Notes: a model not told the origin generated them from the sequence alone. A stretch of 64,000 nt of DNA from Phycisphaerales bacterium (GCA_020852515.1 JADZAS010000013.1:124001-188000); one strand, 5' to 3'; positions 23,842 to 33,482 are shown, counted from the first letter of the stretch. Made by a program: numbers and translations.

Positions 23842-26367
23842 ATGACTCGATGCAGGCTGATTGTCTTCTTCCTGATCGCCCTCGCACTGACCCGTGGCCC
23901 GACCGGCCTGTCCCAGACGGCGCAGCCCGCCGCCGGCGGAGGCGCCGACGAGCCGATCACGCTCGAACTCATCATGTCGGACCCCGACTGGATCGGCAAC
24001 GCACCGGAGAACGAATACTGGGCGGACGACAGCCAGAGCATCTACTACTCCCGCAAGCGCCCCGGCAGCGACGAACGCGACCTTCTCCAGATTGACCGCA
24101 CCGGCAGCGTCCTGCGCACCGTCAGCGACGAGGAGATGCCCTTCATCGACACGCGCGGCGGGTCGTACAGCAGCGACTACTCGTGGAAGGTCTACACGCG
24201 CGGCGGCAACCTCTTCGTCAAGGACTTCGCCGACGGCAAGGTGACCCAACTCACGCGCACCAGCGAGAACATCAGCGGCGTCGAGGTGATGCACGGCGAC
24301 AAGCGCATCATGTTCCGCCGCAACGGTAATCTCATCGTGCGCGAACTGCTGACGGGCATCGAGACCCAGCCCGCCGACTTGCGAGCGCAGGATGATCCCG
24401 ACAAGCAGAAGGACGACAAGGACAAGCAGGACTACCTGACGGCGCAGCAGGAGCGTCTCTTCGAGAGCATTCGCGAGAACAAGTCGGAGCGCGAGGCGTC
24501 GCGTGAGCGGCGCAAACAGGAAACCGACGCCGACGCGACCCGGCTCAAACCGTGGTACCTCGGGCGCGGCATCGACATTCGAGGAACTGACCTCTCGCCC
24601 GACGGCCGCTGGATGCTCGTGCGCACGGCCCGGAGCGGCGCCAAATCCGGCCGCGGCGACACCATGGCCCAGTTCATCACCGAAGATGGATTTGTCGGCA
24701 CTCGAACGGTGCGCGAAAAGGTCGGCACGAGTGAAGTCGTCGGCGAGAGCCTCCTGCTGCTTGATCTCGAAACGCACGAGCGGCATGACCTCGATCTCAG
24801 CGTCCTGCCGGGCATCACTGATGATCCGTTTGCCGATCTCGAGAAGGCAGGCGAGGGCGCAAGCGGGGACGGAGTCGGCGACGGCGACGAAGACGAGCAG
24901 GACGGATCGCCCGAGAAAAAAAAGGCGGAGCCGCGCCCCGTCTCGATCCGGCGCATCACGTGGAACAGGGACGGCAGCGCCGTGCTCATGCAGGTCTTCT
25001 CGCAGGACAGCAAGGACCGCTGGATCGCGTCGGTGGATTTCGACACGTTCCAACTCAAGCCGCAGCACCACCTGCACGATCCGGCGTGGATCAGTTGGGG
25101 CTTTGCCGACATAGGCTGGCTCGCGGATGGCCGCACGTTCTACTACCTGAGCGAAGAGGACGGCTATTCGCACCTCTACACCAAGAACCTCGACGACGCG
25201 CAGCCGCAGAAACTGACGCGCGGCAACTATGAAGTGTCACACGTGGAACTCAGCCGTGATCGCAACCGGCTGTTCTACACCGCCAACCAGTCCCACCCGG
25301 GCGTGTACGAAGCGTGGGTGCTCGACGTGGCGTCGGGGCGGCCCCGGCAACTCACGAGCCTGGGCGGCGTGAATGACTGGTCGCTTTCGCCCGACGAGAC
25401 ACACCTGCTCATCTCGCATTCGACAGCCACGCGGCCACCGGAGCTGTATGTGCAGTCGATCGAGCCGCTGGGCAAGCCCAAGCAAGTGACGTGGACGGTG
25501 AGCGATCGCTTCAGTTCCAAGCCGTGGGTCGAGCCGCGCGTGGTGGAAGTGCCGTCGAGCGAGGCGGGCCGGCCGATCTACTCGCGCCTGTACCTGCCGC
25601 CAGGCCGCACGGAGGCCCGCGCCAGGCGGCCGGCGGTCATCTTCATCCATGGCGCCGGCTACCTGCAGAACGCGCACCACGGCTGGTCGTACTACTTCCG
25701 CGAGTTCATGTTCCACACCTTGCTCGCCCGGCGCGGCTACGTCGTGCTCGACATGGATTACCGCGCCAGCGCCGGCTACGGCCGCGACTGGCGCACCGCG
25801 ATCTACCGCCAGATGGGCACGCCCGAACTGGTCGATCTGCGCGACGGCGTCAACTGGCTCGCGGAGCACTGCAACGTCGATCCGCAGCGCGTGGGCACGT
25901 ACGGCGGCTCGTACGGCGGGTTCCTCACGCTTATGGCCATGTTCCGTGAACCCGACCTCTTCGCCTGCGGCGCGGCGCTGCGCCCCGTCACCGACTGGGC
26001 CCACTACAACCACGGCTACACCGCCAACATCCTCGACACGCCCGCGATCGCGCCCGAGGCCTACGAACGAAGTTCGCCCATCGAGTTCGCCCAGGGCCTC
26101 AAGAACCCCCTGCTCATCTGCCACGGCATGCAGGATGACAACGTCCTGATGCTCGACACCATCCGCCTCTCGCAGCGCCTCATTGAACTGAAAAAGGAGA
26201 ACTGGGAGGTCGCGTTGTATCCGGTCGAGCCGCACGCCTTCCGCGAACCCACCTCGTGGCTGGACGAATACCGGCGGATCTACAAACTGTTCGAGGAGAA
26301 CCTCTGGCCGGCGCCGCAAGCGGGCGGTGTGTCGTCTACGATGCACGCTCCCGCGGGCGGCCGCTGA
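23842..26367 (+). CDS. Secreted S9-family prolyl oligopeptidase / dipeptidyl aminopeptidase
   Basis: An 841-residue exported peptidase with signal peptide MTRCRLIVFFLIALALTRGP. A long beta-propeller region with repeated D-G-R and S-P-D phrases occupies about residues 40-580. The alpha/beta hydrolase domain follows, with the nucleophile in GTYGGSYGGF (Ser690), the acid in MQDDNV (Asp765/766) and His798 in EPHAF. It would cleave short peptides in the periplasm. A charged insertion rich in Asp, Lys, Glu and Gln sits near residue 195 (DDPDKQKDDKDKQDY), like those in the amidohydrolase cluster 10 kb away. Next gene: an aminotransferase 45 bp downstream. Confidence 0.92.
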   Translation: MTRCRLIVFFLIALALTRGPTGLSQTAQPAAGGGADEPITLELIMSDPDWIGNAPENEYWADDSQSIYYSRKRPGSDERDLLQIDRTGSVLRTVSDEEMPFIDTRGGSYSSDYSWKVYTRGGNLFVKDFADGKVTQLTRTSENISGVEVMHGDKRIMFRRNGNLIVRELLTGIETQPADLRAQDDPDKQKDDKDKQDYLTAQQERLFESIRENKSEREASRERRKQETDADATRLKPWYLGRGIDIRGTDLSPDGRWMLVRTARSGAKSGRGDTMAQFITEDGFVGTRTVREKVGTSEVVGESLLLLDLETHERHDLDLSVLPGITDDPFADLEKAGEGASGDGVGDGDEDEQDGSPEKKKAEPRPVSIRRITWNRDGSAVLMQVFSQDSKDRWIASVDFDTFQLKPQHHLHDPAWISWGFADIGWLADGRTFYYLSEEDGYSHLYTKNLDDAQPQKLTRGNYEVSHVELSRDRNRLFYTANQSHPGVYEAWVLDVASGRPRQLTSLGGVNDWSLSPDETHLLISHSTATRPPELYVQSIEPLGKPKQVTWTVSDRFSSKPWVEPRVVEVPSSEAGRPIYSRLYLPPGRTEARARRPAVIFIHGAGYLQNAHHGWSYYFREFMFHTLLARRGYVVLDMDYRASAGYGRDWRTAIYRQMGTPELVDLRDGVNWLAEHCNVDPQRVGTYGGSYGGFLTLMAMFREPDLFACGAALRPVTDWAHYNHGYTANILDTPAIAPEAYERSSPIEFAQGLKNPLLICHGMQDDNVLMLDTIRLSQRLIELKKENWEVALYPVEPHAFREPTSWLDEYRRIYKLFEENLWPAPQAGGVSSTMHAPAGGR

Positions 26368-26412
26368 GCACGGGGCTCAGCCCGCCGCGCAACACGTCAA
26401 GGAGAGGTCGAG

Positions 26413-27666
26413 ATGACCGGCATTGCAGAACCAATGAGCGCCTTTCGGCAACTGCCCTTCATGGGCGTCATTCGCGTGAACGAAGAAGCCATGAAGATCG
26501 GCTATCGCATGGGCGATCCGAACTGGTCGAACCTCGGTCAGGGCCAGCCGGAGATCGGGGTTCTCGAAGGCGCGCCGCCCCGTTACGACAACCTCACGAT
26601 CGATCTGAACGACCACGGTTACGGCCCGGTCGAGGGCTTGCCCGAGCTGCGCCAGGCCGTCGCCGATCACTACAACCGCCTCTATCGCGCCGGCAAATCG
26701 TCGCAGTACACGATGGAAAACGTCGCGATCGCCGCCGGCGGCCGCCTCGCGCTGTCGCGCTGCGGCGCCACCATGGCCGACATCCGCCTGGGCTACTTCA
26801 CGCCCGATTACACCGCCTACGAAGACCTCCTCACCACCTTCGACCATCTCGATCCGGAGTGGATCGAACTGACGGCGGACACCGCGTTCCGCATCGACCC
26901 AGGCGAACTTGAGGCCCGCGTCGAGCGCGACGGCGTGGGCGCGCTGCTCATCAGCAACCCGTGCAATCCGACGGGCGTGGTGATTCACGGCGAAGATCTC
27001 GACGCCTGGGTACAGATGTCCCGCCGGCGCAACTGCACGCTGCTCATGGATGAGTTCTACTCGCACTACGTCTACGGCAGCGCGTTTGACTGCCCCGTGA
27101 GCAGCGCCGCGTACATCGAAGACGTGAACGAAGACCCCGTCGTCATCTTCGACGGCTTGACAAAGTGCTTCCGATATCCGGGCTGGCGCGTCGGCTGGGT
27201 GCTGGCGCCGCGCGGCGTAATCCGTTCGCTCACCGCAGCCGGAAGTTTTCTCGATGGTGGACCGTGCCGGCCGATCCAGCGGGCCGCGATCGAGGTGCTC
27301 AAGCCGCAGCGAGCCGATCAGGAGACGCAGGCCGTTCGCAGGGAATTCACGATCAAGCAGCGCCTCACGATCGACAGCCTTACGAAACTCGGCATCGAAT
27401 TCCCCGGCAAACCCGAAGGGACGTTTTACGCCTGGGGCAGCGTGCAGAACCTGCCCGCGCCGCTGAGCGATGGAATCGGTTTCATGCGCGAAGCGTTCAA
27501 GCACCGCGTGCTCACGGTGCCGGGCGAGTATTTCGACGTGAACCCCCACCGCCGCCGCACGGGCCGCTCGCCGCTGTCGGGCTTCGTGCGATTCTCGTTC
27601 GGCCCGCCGCGCGCGAATCTTCAGGCCGGACTGGACCGCCTTGGCGAGATGCTGTCGAAACGCTGA
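26413..27666 (+). CDS. PLP-dependent aminotransferase, class I/II
   Basis: A 417-residue fold-type I aminotransferase. SNPCNPTGVVIHGEDL, LLMDEFYSHYVYG and the PLP-lysine segment FDGLTKCFRYPGWRVGW (Lys251) are all present. The C-terminal Arg region is FVRFSFGPPRANL. The start has a strong ribosome-binding site (AAGGAGAGG). The amino donor and acceptor cannot be read from the sequence. Co-transcription with the secreted S9 peptidase, 45 bp upstream, would suit amino-acid catabolism after peptide uptake (inference). Confidence 0.88.
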   Translation: MTGIAEPMSAFRQLPFMGVIRVNEEAMKIGYRMGDPNWSNLGQGQPEIGVLEGAPPRYDNLTIDLNDHGYGPVEGLPELRQAVADHYNRLYRAGKSSQYTMENVAIAAGGRLALSRCGATMADIRLGYFTPDYTAYEDLLTTFDHLDPEWIELTADTAFRIDPGELEARVERDGVGALLISNPCNPTGVVIHGEDLDAWVQMSRRRNCTLLMDEFYSHYVYGSAFDCPVSSAAYIEDVNEDPVVIFDGLTKCFRYPGWRVGWVLAPRGVIRSLTAAGSFLDGGPCRPIQRAAIEVLKPQRADQETQAVRREFTIKQRLTIDSLTKLGIEFPGKPEGTFYAWGSVQNLPAPLSDGIGFMREAFKHRVLTVPGEYFDVNPHRRRTGRSPLSGFVRFSFGPPRANLQAGLDRLGEMLSKR

Positions 27667-27766
27667 CGCCGAGCGCGGCGACCATGAGCGGCAGGCCCCA
27701 AACCCTTGCGGGCTGAGGCCTGCCGTGCCGGATGATGCTCGTGTGGAGACCTGTTCGCCGAAGGTC

Positions 27767-28789
27767 TTACAGTCCGACAACTCGGGTGAGAATGCAGCGA
27801 GCCTGCTCAGAGGCCTGCAACTTGAGGCGGCCGCATGCGGCCCTCGGGGCATTGCCGCGGAAAATCGCCGTACCATTCAGGTCTGCGGGCAACTGGCCGA
27901 CGATCGTCGCGTTGCGCAGACTGAACTGGACACCTGCACAGCCAGGCACCGGCGTACCGTTGCGATCGTCGGGCGAATAGGCGAGAATGACCGGTGAGCC
28001 GGGCCATGCGTTGGTCACGATCGCGGAGATGCGGCCGGGGCAGGTCCCTTCGATCGCCAGTTCGATTCCGGTGTCGATGGGAAGCAGCTCAAGACTCTGC
28101 CCACCGTCGGGATGGATGATCTCGATGCGAAGCGCCGTTTCAGGGTTGCCCAGCACATTGCCCAGCAGTTCGAGATGCCGGGGATCCATGGGGGTGCACT
28201 GAATGAGCGGCATTTCGTTTACAAGGTCGTAGAACGACGAGCAGAAGCCGGCGAACATCTGCGTTGTGAGTTCAGGTGTCGCGCCTCGCTGGGTCTGGAA
28301 AAAGCCCTCGCGGCGATCGATGCTCACGTAGACGAGCCCATCGCCGAATGCCTGGCCACCGGCGCACGACAGCACGGCACCACCGGTGTCGTCATGTTTG
28401 TCGCCGACGCGAGCACCGTCCTTTGTCCACCACCAGCCTTGCTTCTTGATGGTGATGTCGGGAGAACCGGAATCGAACTCGATCACAGCTTCATTGGGCG
28501 GACCGCCGACAGGTTCCTTGGCGACGGTGCCGTCTGAGAAGTCGTGCTTGCTGCCGCCGCTTACGCCGGAATCGCGCGTGAAGGGCGACTTGGAGGTGAT
28601 CGTAACCCCTTGCTTGGTCTCGACGTGCAGGTCGTTGACGTCCTGACCGGTCTTGTTCTGGAATCGGATCTTGCGGCTGCCGGCCAGCGATAGGCTGGTC
28701 GCGCTGAGCAGGACCGAAGCGCCCAGAAGGGCGAGGACCATGGAATGCATGCGAGCGCAGCCGGCACTTGATGTAAGATGACGCGCCAT
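27767..28789 (-). CDS. Secreted protein with C-terminal beta-sandwich module shared with two other genes
   Basis: A 340-residue exported protein. The ATG at 28789 has AAAGGAG 8 nt upstream; the open frame continues far upstream but only as shadow. The signal peptide is near HSMVLALLGASVLLSATSLS. The mature N-terminus (KIRFQNKTGQDVNDLHVETK) looks like a beta-rich surface domain. The last 90 residues (PGSPVILAYSPDD ... GTAIFRGNAP ... GRLKLQASEQARC) align by eye with the C-termini of the proteins at 48790 and 56529. Function unknown; probably cell-surface. It is divergent from the sigma factor gene, with 213 bp between them. Confidence 0.75.
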   Translation of the reverse strand: MARHLTSSAGCARMHSMVLALLGASVLLSATSLSLAGSRKIRFQNKTGQDVNDLHVETKQGVTITSKSPFTRDSGVSGGSKHDFSDGTVAKEPVGGPPNEAVIEFDSGSPDITIKKQGWWWTKDGARVGDKHDDTGGAVLSCAGGQAFGDGLVYVSIDRREGFFQTQRGATPELTTQMFAGFCSSFYDLVNEMPLIQCTPMDPRHLELLGNVLGNPETALRIEIIHPDGGQSLELLPIDTGIELAIEGTCPGRISAIVTNAWPGSPVILAYSPDDRNGTPVPGCAGVQFSLRNATIVGQLPADLNGTAIFRGNAPRAACGRLKLQASEQARCILTRVVGL

Positions 28790-29002
28790 GATTGTAACTC
28801 CTTTCAAGAGTGGTTTGTCTGGCTTGAGGGCCGTGTCGACCCTTTCAATACAGAACTCGTCGGAGCGGGCGATGGTGGGCAGCAGGCGCAGTCGTTTCGG
28901 ACCTTGACCACTTCGCCGAGGGGGAAAAAGGACGCTGAAACCGCACAATTCACCGCACGCTCGCGTCAAATCGGCTATGCTGTAGGCGGCTGGAGGTGGC
29001 TT

Positions 29003-29599
29003 ATGCCCGATCCGCAGACGACTCGAACGACCAAGCCCGTTGAAGTCAAGGCGCCCGCTCCAGAGGCGGGTGATGCCGCTGAGGCGGCAGCGCGCGTGCT
29101 GCCGGCCATTTACGATGAACTCCGCGCGCTCGCCGCGAGCTACATGTCCCGCCGGCGGCCGGACCAGACGCTGCAACCGACCGCTCTGGTGCACGAGGCA
29201 TACATGCGCCTGGCCGAGGGCCACAAGGTGGATGTCAAGAGCCGCACGCATTTCTTCGCCATGGCCGCCCAGGCGATGCGCTGGGTCCTCGCCGATCACG
29301 CCCGGCAGCGCTGCGCCGACAAGCGCGGCGGCGCCTGGCGCCGGGTCACGCTCAACGAGTCGCTCACGCCGGACAAGGCGAACGCCGAACTTGACACCAC
29401 GACGCTGCTGGATGTGCTCGATGCGCTCTCGAAGAAGGATGCTCGCGCCGCACGCATCGTCGAGTTGCGCTTCCTCGCCGGGTTGAGCATCGCCGAAACG
29501 GCGCAGGCGATGGAACTTTCCGAAGGCACGATCAAGAACGAGTGGCGCTGGGTGCGAGCGTGGCTCATCGAGCAACTCGCGCAGGAGCGGACTACGTGA
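29003..29599 (+). CDS. ECF-subfamily RNA polymerase sigma factor (planctomycete-type)
   Basis: A 198-residue sigma factor of the ECF_sub/Sig-70_X6 type. Region 2 is seen in LRALAASYMSRRRPDQTLQP, TALVHEAYMRL and HFFAMAAQAMRWVLADHARQ; region 4 in LRFLAGLSIAETAQAMELSE plus GTIKNEWRWVRAWL. The ATG at 29003 follows GGAGGTGGCTT. TATGCT at 28976-28981 is a possible -10. The gene overlaps the following kinase gene by 4 bp (GTGA), a pairing common in planctomycetes where the membrane kinase is thought to control the sigma factor. Confidence 0.92.
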   Translation: MPDPQTTRTTKPVEVKAPAPEAGDAAEAAARVLPAIYDELRALAASYMSRRRPDQTLQPTALVHEAYMRLAEGHKVDVKSRTHFFAMAAQAMRWVLADHARQRCADKRGGAWRRVTLNESLTPDKANAELDTTTLLDVLDALSKKDARAARIVELRFLAGLSIAETAQAMELSEGTIKNEWRWVRAWLIEQLAQERTT

Positions 29600-31209
29600 A
29601 CGATGGGGCCGGGTACGATCGCGCCAAGGAACTCTTCCTCGCGGCGTACGAACTTCCCGCCGCTCAGCGAGCTTCGCTTCTCGACCGCGAGTGCGCAGGC
29701 GATGCCCAGTTGCGGGCCCGCGTCGAGAACCTGCTGGCTCTCGATTCTGCGGCAACGGATGTCGGCGGAACGAGCGGATACGAGGGACCGAGCGCCTTCG
29801 AGCGGCCGCTGCCCGAGCGCATCGGGCCGTATCGCGTGACCGGCGTGATCGGTGAGGGCGGCATGGGAACGGTCTATGAGGCGGTGCAGCGCCGGCCGGA
29901 GCGGCGCGTCGCACTCAAGGTCATTCGAGGCGTACTTGCAACCACCCAGGCGATGCGGCGCTTCGAGCGGGAGGTCGAGCTGCTCGGGCGGCTCCGCCAT
30001 CCGCAGATGGCCCAGATCTACGACGCCGGCGTGCATCACGAGGAAGGACTGCCGAGCCGGCCGCTGCCGTACTTTGCGCTTGAACTCGTCAACGGCAAGC
30101 CGATCACGGATTACGCCGCCGAAAAGGACCTCACGATCGAACAGCGCCTGCGGCTGATCATCCGCCTGTGCGATGCCGTGGGCTACGCGCACCGCAAGGG
30201 TGTGATTCACCTCGACCTCAAGCCCGGCAACATCCTCGTCGATTACGCCGGACACCCGAAGATTCTCGACTTTGGCATCGCGCGCGCGACGGAGCAGGAG
30301 CCTTCCGAAGGCGCCGACCCGGATCGGCCGCGGGTGGTCATGGGCACCGTGCCCTACATGAGCCCCGAACAGATTCGCGGCGAGCCCAACGAGATCGACA
30401 CGCGCTCGGACATCTACGCGCTCGGGGCGGTCTGCTACGAACTGCTCGCCGGCTCCACGCCGCACGGCACCGAGCACTCTTCGCCCGGCGAGGCGGTGGA
30501 TCGCGTGCTTCAGTGCGATCCCATGCCAATCAACCAGGTCGCTTCGCGATACATCCCGCGCGACCTGGAGCGCATCGTTCTCAAGGCGCTCCGCCGCTCG
30601 CGCGAGGATCGCTATCAGACGACGCAGGAACTGGCGCACGACCTCGAACGCTACCTGGCCGGCCTGCCCGTGTCCGTCACGCCCCACACGGCGTGGTATG
30701 TCACGCGGCTGTTCGCGGCGCGGCACCGGTTGGTTGTGGCCGCCGCCTCGCTGGCGGCTGTGCTGCTGCTGGCGCTGAGCGCACGACTGGCCGCGCTGAG
30801 CGTGTCAGCGCGCGACGTTCAAGCCCAGCGCGATGCGATGCGATCCATGATCGAGGCGATGATTCTCGATCCGCTCCCACCCGAGCGACCGCAGAGCCAA
30901 CTCGACCGCCTCACGGCATGGCGCGATCAGGCGGCGGGGGTGCTCGAACCGGACGACCCGGTCATTGCGCTGCTCAACGTTTCGATCGGCCGGGCGATGC
31001 TGTTCTCAGGACAGGAAGCGACGGCGCGAGTCGTGCTCGAGTCGGCGGGAAACAACGTCCTGACGCTGCTGGGCTGGAACGATCCGAGATCAAAGGCCGC
31101 GGCGGCGATCATTGCCGACTGCCTCGATCGCCTCGGCGAAGCCGACGAAGCTAAGTGGTGGCGGGAAAGGGCCGGGTCGCCGCCACCCGACGCGAACCCG
31201 CCCGGCTAA
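29596..31209 (+). CDS. Membrane Ser/Thr protein kinase coupled to the ECF sigma factor (non-RD)
   Basis: A 537-residue kinase of the PknB/Hanks type. Glycine loop GEGGMGTVYEA, Lys in VALKVI, catalytic loop HLDLKPGN (His205-Asp207, with Leu instead of Arg), DFG at 225 and SPEQI follow in order. A single transmembrane helix (VVAAASLAAVLLLALSARLA, about residue 380) leads to a 150-residue extracytoplasmic region with TPR-like helices. The GTG start overlaps the sigma gene's stop, so the products are co-translated. The missing Arg makes it a non-RD kinase, not requiring activation-loop phosphorylation in the usual way. Confidence 0.92.
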   Translation: MNDGAGYDRAKELFLAAYELPAAQRASLLDRECAGDAQLRARVENLLALDSAATDVGGTSGYEGPSAFERPLPERIGPYRVTGVIGEGGMGTVYEAVQRRPERRVALKVIRGVLATTQAMRRFEREVELLGRLRHPQMAQIYDAGVHHEEGLPSRPLPYFALELVNGKPITDYAAEKDLTIEQRLRLIIRLCDAVGYAHRKGVIHLDLKPGNILVDYAGHPKILDFGIARATEQEPSEGADPDRPRVVMGTVPYMSPEQIRGEPNEIDTRSDIYALGAVCYELLAGSTPHGTEHSSPGEAVDRVLQCDPMPINQVASRYIPRDLERIVLKALRRSREDRYQTTQELAHDLERYLAGLPVSVTPHTAWYVTRLFAARHRLVVAAASLAAVLLLALSARLAALSVSARDVQAQRDAMRSMIEAMILDPLPPERPQSQLDRLTAWRDQAAGVLEPDDPVIALLNVSIGRAMLFSGQEATARVVLESAGNNVLTLLGWNDPRSKAAAAIIADCLDRLGEADEAKWWRERAGSPPPDANPPG

Positions 31210-31250
31210 CGCCGCATCGCATTCGAACCCCACGTGGAAATGGAGTCCTC

Positions 31251-32213
31251 ATGTTCGCCGCCGCTGTGCTGAGTCTGTCTTTGTCCATGACGGCCGACCT
31301 CCCCGCCTCGGGTGTCGTCGCTGATTCGTTTACCACGGTCTACGTCGTGCGCCACGCCGAGAAGAGCGCCGGCGACGGGCGCGAACGTGATCCCGGTCTC
31401 TCCGCAGCCGGCACAGCGCGGAGCGAAGCGCTCGCCCGGACTCTGGCGGATGCGCCGATCGCCGCAGCGTTCGCCACCGAATTCCGCCGCACGCAGCAGA
31501 CCATCGAACCGACGGCAAAGAGCCACTCCATCGACGTCACCATCGCCGCAGCGCGCGACCCGGCGGCGCTGGCGGCGCGGATCGGCAGCGAATTTCGCGG
31601 CCGCAGCGTGCTTGTGGCCGGCCATTCGAACACGGTCCCCGCGCTGCTGGGCGCGCTGGGTGTGGCTGATCCTCCGGCGCTGACTGAGTCGGACTACGAC
31701 GATCTGTTCGTGGTCACCTTGCGCGACGAAGCGCCGCCGCTGATGGTGCACTTGCACTACGGCGCATTGGACCCAAGCGAAGCGCTCCGCGATCAACTGG
31801 CTGACGAAGCCGCCGCATTGCTCGACGCCTTTCACGACGCCGCGGCAAAGGCGGATGAAGAGCGGTACTTCGCCTGCTTCGCAGAGGACGGCTTGTTTCT
31901 GGGTACGGATGCGACCGAGCGCTGGACGCTGGCGGAGTTCAAAGCCTTCGCCCTGCCGCACTTTCAAGGCGAGTCCGCGTGGGTGTATGCGCCGCGCAGC
32001 AGGATCGTGAACGTCTCAGATGACCTCGCCTGCGCGTGGTTTGACGAGCAATTGGAGAGCGAAAAGTACGGCCTTTGCCGGGGCACGGGCGTGCTGCGCC
32101 GGCTGGGCGGCCAGTGGCGCATCGTGCAATACCACCTGACGATGCCGATACCCAACGAACTCGCTGCGGAAACCGCAAGGCGCATCCGATCGCACACGGG
32201 CGGCGGCAAGTAG
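31251..32213 (+). CDS. Secreted histidine phosphatase fused to an NTF2/SnoaL-like domain
   Basis: A 320-residue protein with an apparent N-terminal signal (FAAAVLSLSLSMTADLPASG). Residues about 27-160 form a histidine-phosphatase domain: VVRHAEKS holds the phosphorylated His, TEFRRTQQT and VAGHSNTVP the second His. Residues about 185-310 (AKADEERYFACFAEDGLFLG, WTLAEFKAFALPHF, CAWFDEQLES, WRIVQYHLT) form an NTF2-like/SnoaL domain. The start follows GGAG by 5 nt. It lies 41 bp after the kinase gene and may be the third gene of that operon. The substrate is unknown. Confidence 0.82.
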   Translation: MFAAAVLSLSLSMTADLPASGVVADSFTTVYVVRHAEKSAGDGRERDPGLSAAGTARSEALARTLADAPIAAAFATEFRRTQQTIEPTAKSHSIDVTIAAARDPAALAARIGSEFRGRSVLVAGHSNTVPALLGALGVADPPALTESDYDDLFVVTLRDEAPPLMVHLHYGALDPSEALRDQLADEAAALLDAFHDAAAKADEERYFACFAEDGLFLGTDATERWTLAEFKAFALPHFQGESAWVYAPRSRIVNVSDDLACAWFDEQLESEKYGLCRGTGVLRRLGGQWRIVQYHLTMPIPNELAAETARRIRSHTGGGK

Positions 32214-32227
32214 CCCCGCCAGCACGT

Positions 32228-33223
32228 TCAGGCGGGGACCTGAGGGTCGGTCTTCTGGCGCACGACCTCGACCATCGGCGGCTCTTTCTTCTCGCGCGGC
32301 CGCAGGTGCATGACCATCGGCACCTTCATCACCTTGTCGTGATAGAGACAGTGGCCCCACAGACCGTCCTCGCCGTGGCAGTCGCCGTGATCGGCGCACG
32401 CGACGATCGAGGCGCCCGCCTTCTGGAAGGCCTTGATAAGCGGCTCGATCTGTTTATCCACGAATTCCAGGCACCACGTCTGGCGGTCGCGGCACTCCTG
32501 GGCGTTGTTGTTGTGCTCGAGTTTGTTGGACACGCACGGGTTGTTGGTCGGCCACGGCGCGCCGCGGTGCCGATACGGCGTGTGCGTCTCGCCGATGTTC
32601 ATGAACAGAAACAGCGGCCGCTTCGGATGGGCCGCCATCTGCGTCAACAGGAACTTCACCTGCGCTTCAACGTCGGTCGCCGTGTAGCGGAACTTCTGGA
32701 ACTCCGAAGTCAACATGAAGCACGTGGGCACCTGCGGGTCGAACCAGCGCATCGCGCCAGTGCCGACCGTGACGTAGCCGAGTCGGTTGAATCCCTCGAT
32801 GATGTTCTTGCCTTCGAGTTGCATGTAGTCGTCGGGCCTGCCCGGCGCGATGCGGTTCTGCAGGCGGAAGATGCGGCCGATGGTGGGGTTGAGCAGCGGC
32901 TCGCGCGACTGGCCGACGCGCGGCGTGATGCCGACGAACATCGCCGTGTGCGAAGGCAGCGTAAACGTCGCCGGGGCCTCGGCCTCGATCAGTGGCCCGA
33001 TCGACTTGAGATTGGGGCATTCGGCGCGCACGAAGGTGTCGTAGCGGCATGAGTCGATGGTGATGAACAGGACCGACTCGGGATGAATGCCCCGCTGCTC
33101 GACGGTCGCCAGCGCCTGCTCGGGGTCGACCTGGCGCGCCTGTCGATTGGCCCACAGGCGGGCAAGTTCGCCTTTGTGCATGGCTCGTCGGGCGAGCCGA
33201 ACGATTTTGCGAAGCTTGGGCAC
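32228..33223 (-). CDS. Alkaline-phosphatase/sulfatase superfamily enzyme with Thr nucleophile
   Basis: About 331 residues from a GTG at 33223 with AGGAGG 9 nt upstream; more upstream frame is non-protein-like. ITIDSCRYDTF supplies the first metal Asp, TFTLPSHTAMFVG the nucleophile element, and CADHGDCHGEDG the later metal Asp/His. The position that is Cys or Ser (formylglycine) in sulfatases is Thr88 here, and the following Arg is His, which points to a phosphatase or phosphodiesterase rather than an active sulfatase. No signal peptide is visible, so it may be cytoplasmic. It converges on the histidine phosphatase gene. Confidence 0.75.
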   Translation of the reverse strand: MPKLRKIVRLARRAMHKGELARLWANRQARQVDPEQALATVEQRGIHPESVLFITIDSCRYDTFVRAECPNLKSIGPLIEAEAPATFTLPSHTAMFVGITPRVGQSREPLLNPTIGRIFRLQNRIAPGRPDDYMQLEGKNIIEGFNRLGYVTVGTGAMRWFDPQVPTCFMLTSEFQKFRYTATDVEAQVKFLLTQMAAHPKRPLFLFMNIGETHTPYRHRGAPWPTNNPCVSNKLEHNNNAQECRDRQTWCLEFVDKQIEPLIKAFQKAGASIVACADHGDCHGEDGLWGHCLYHDKVMKVPMVMHLRPREKKEPPMVEVVRQKTDPQVPA

Positions 33224-33482
33224 TTCGGCCGACCTCCTCAAGCGGCCGCCCCACGTCCCCCGGTTCCATTCGGGACAACTCGACCCAATGTTCCAGGTTC
33301 CATGAGGCTGGCACTCAGACAGCCCACTGGCAGACCCGGTGGAGAGGTTGGCGACTCGCACTGTGCTGCCCGATAGTAGAACCACTTTGGCTGGATGGGT
33401 AATCTGACCGGCCGCGTTTGGCCGGCCGCCCTTCGACCGGCCACTTGCGAGGCACGGCCGAGCCGCTTGTATATCGGACCCG

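Noticed and set aside
28790-29914. Long minus-strand open frame extending the secreted protein at 27767 upstream through the sigma and kinase genes
   Set aside because: The strong ribosome-binding site and signal peptide at 28789 fix the start. The upstream part is the shadow of well-supported plus-strand genes and is Arg/Pro-rich without family features.
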